A stretch of DNA of 5,742 bases from Flavobacteriaceae bacterium (GTDB lineage Bacteria > Bacteroidota > Bacteroidia > Flavobacteriales > Flavobacteriaceae): assembly GCA_014763515.1 (NCBI GenBank), contig JACXVH010000104.1, positions 1 to 5,742 on the forward strand, in the 5' to 3' direction. This document shows positions 4,839-5,742 of this stretch, piece after piece (the first letter of the stretch is position 1; each line of letters starts with the position of its first letter). The notes under the pieces were generated by a model that did no database searches, had not been told where the DNA came from, and was given only the letters and a program-made list of their open reading frames with translations. The translations under genes and the position numbers were made by a program.

Positions 4839-5483
4839 TCAAGGAGATAATCTATCTATAATCCAATCATAATTTTCTGACAATTTATAACGAATACGAT
4901 CATGAAGACGATTAGGGCGACCCTGCCAAAATTCAACTTCAATTGGTCTCACTAAAAAGCCTCCCCAAAAATCAGGTCTAGGCACTTCTTTTCCCTCAAA
5001 TTCGGTTTCCAGTTCTTTTAGTTTATTTTCTAAATATTCTCTATTAGGAATAATTTCACTTTGGACAGAAACTAATGCTCCTAATTGGCTTCCTCTTGGT
5101 CTTGAAGCAAAATAATTATCAGAAATATTTTGAGCAGTCTTTTCTGCAATCCCTTTTATAATTACTTGTCGTTCCATCGAATGCCAAAAAAATGACAAAC
5201 AAATATTAGGATTATTTAAAATAGCTTTTCCTTTTTCAGATTCGTAATTAGTATAAAAGATGAAGCCTTCTTCATTATATTTTTTTAGTAGCACTACTCT
5301 ACTTTTTGGAAATCCATCTAAACCTTGTGTTGCCACAGTCATGGCATTTACTTCATCTACACCACCAAAATCTTCAACTTCATGAAACCATCTGTTGAAT
5401 AAGTTTATTGGATCCTCTGGAATATTATTCTCAAGAAGTTCCGATTTTTCATAGGATTTTCTATAATTACTTAAATCGCTCAT
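4839..5483 (-). CDS. pdxH: Pyridoxamine 5'-phosphate oxidase
   Basis: 214 residues, full length for the family (E. coli PdxH has 218). The enzyme uses FMN and O2 to oxidise pyridoxine 5'-phosphate or pyridoxamine 5'-phosphate to pyridoxal 5'-phosphate, the last step of B6 salvage and of the DXP-dependent route, in the cytoplasm. Visible motifs are SRVVLLK (61-67) for FMN binding, FYTNYESEKG (76-85), FFWHSMERQV (98-107), FASRPRGSQLGA (125-136), FWGGF (172-176), EFWQG (184-188), RLHDR (192-196) and the terminal IDRLSP. The E. coli substrate and active-site residues Lys72, Tyr129, Arg133, Ser137, Arg197 and His199 correspond to Lys67, Tyr124, Arg128, Ser132, Arg192 and His194, all conserved with a constant offset of five. 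The ATG at 5483 gives the expected N-terminus. It lies 97 nt after rnz on the same strand; no convincing promoter is seen in that gap, so co-transcription with rnz is possible. No intrinsic terminator follows it. Confidence 0.97.
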   Translation of the reverse strand: MSDLSNYRKSYEKSELLENNIPEDPINLFNRWFHEVEDFGGVDEVNAMTVATQGLDGFPKSRVVLLKKYNEEGFIFYTNYESEKGKAILNNPNICLSFFWHSMERQVIIKGIAEKTAQNISDNYFASRPRGSQLGALVSVQSEIIPNREYLENKLKELETEFEGKEVPRPDFWGGFLVRPIEVEFWQGRPNRLHDRIRYKLSENYDWIIDRLSP

Positions 5484-5580
5484 AATCTTTAAAGTAAGTC
5501 TTTAAAACGTTGTGTATTAATTATTTTTTTTCTTTGTAAAAAGATTAAAAATAAACTTTAAAATTTTAGATAAATACGTT

Positions 5581-5742
5581 TCAGAGTTCGATTGTTTTTC
5601 CATCATCGCCTAAAATTACATTATTAAATATAGTTTCTGCCTCACTTTTAAAAGGTTCAATACTACCATAACGAGTAGAATAATGTCCTAAAATTAAAGT
5701 TTTGACATTTGCTAATTTAGCAATTTTTGCAGCTTGTATGGC
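5581..5742 (-). CDS. rnz: Ribonuclease Z, C-terminal 53 residues (5' part outside window)
   Basis: A minus-strand frame is open from the window edge to a TGA at 5583-5581. The 53 residues include AIQAAKIAKLANVKTLILGH, then YSTRYGS, an EAETIF helix and a final LGDDGKTIEL strand. This is the typical end of ribonuclease Z (tRNase Z), the metallo-beta-lactamase-fold endonuclease that matures tRNA 3' ends. The His in the LGHYSTRY segment corresponds to the last zinc-coordinating His of the family (His269 in B. subtilis RNase Z), and the DDG end is typical of bacterial RNase Z. The identification rests on the C-terminus only, so the main zinc-binding HxHxDH motif cannot be checked. The gene reads in the same direction as pdxH. 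Confidence 0.85.
   Translation of the reverse strand, partial: AIQAAKIAKLANVKTLILGHYSTRYGSIEPFKSEAETIFNNVILGDDGKTIEL

Noticed and set aside
5484..5580. Promoter or terminator between rnz and pdxH
   Set aside because: The 97-nt gap is AT-rich with runs of T/A, but has no TAnnTTTG with a TTG at correct spacing and no stem directly followed by a U tract on the minus strand.

Overview
The window is AT-rich DNA from a member of the Bacteroidota, most likely a marine or host-associated Flavobacteriaceae. Supporting signs are type IX secretion (T9SS) and gliding-type protein families, a TAnnTTTG-type promoter in place of an E. coli -10 box, start codons without Shine-Dalgarno sequences, and a lipoprotein whose first mature residues are Ser/Asp/Glu-rich. 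No species can be named from the sequence alone.

Left half, + strand (1-3942): three co-directional genes form a typical T9SS cargo module. The first is the 3' end of a large surface protein (5' end outside the window) with Cys-containing adhesin-type repeats and a type-B, gliding-motility-associated C-terminal sorting domain. After 37 nt comes a PorP/SprF-family outer-membrane protein, and after a further 11 nt a periplasmic TPR / PD40 beta-propeller / carboxypeptidase-regulatory-like / OmpA_C protein with PorE-like architecture. By analogy with SprB-SprF, the SprF-like protein should help export and anchor the adhesin, and the OmpA-type protein should tie the assembly to peptidoglycan. A strong intrinsic terminator closes the operon.

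Middle (3943-4175): a 233-nt convergent intergenic region rich in structure. A hairpin whose left arm contains the OmpA-gene stop codon is followed by the terminator. A diverged second copy of the hairpin (with the same 16-nt loop and the same 13-nt downstream block) lies exactly 138 nt further on but lacks the terminator's right arm. The stems of the two copies differ by a compensatory pair change. This is the best candidate here for an undescribed structured RNA or repeat element.

Right half, - strand (4176-5742): a small CAP-superfamily (SCP/YkwD-like) lipoprotein, pdxH (pyridoxamine 5'-phosphate oxidase), and the C-terminal 53 codons of ribonuclease Z (rnz), reading right to left as rnz, pdxH, CAP lipoprotein. 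The 159-nt gap between pdxH and the CAP gene holds a good Bacteroidota promoter and three nested, non-crossing inverted repeats that would fold into a multibranch structure. The CAP gene therefore has structured intergenic DNA on both sides.
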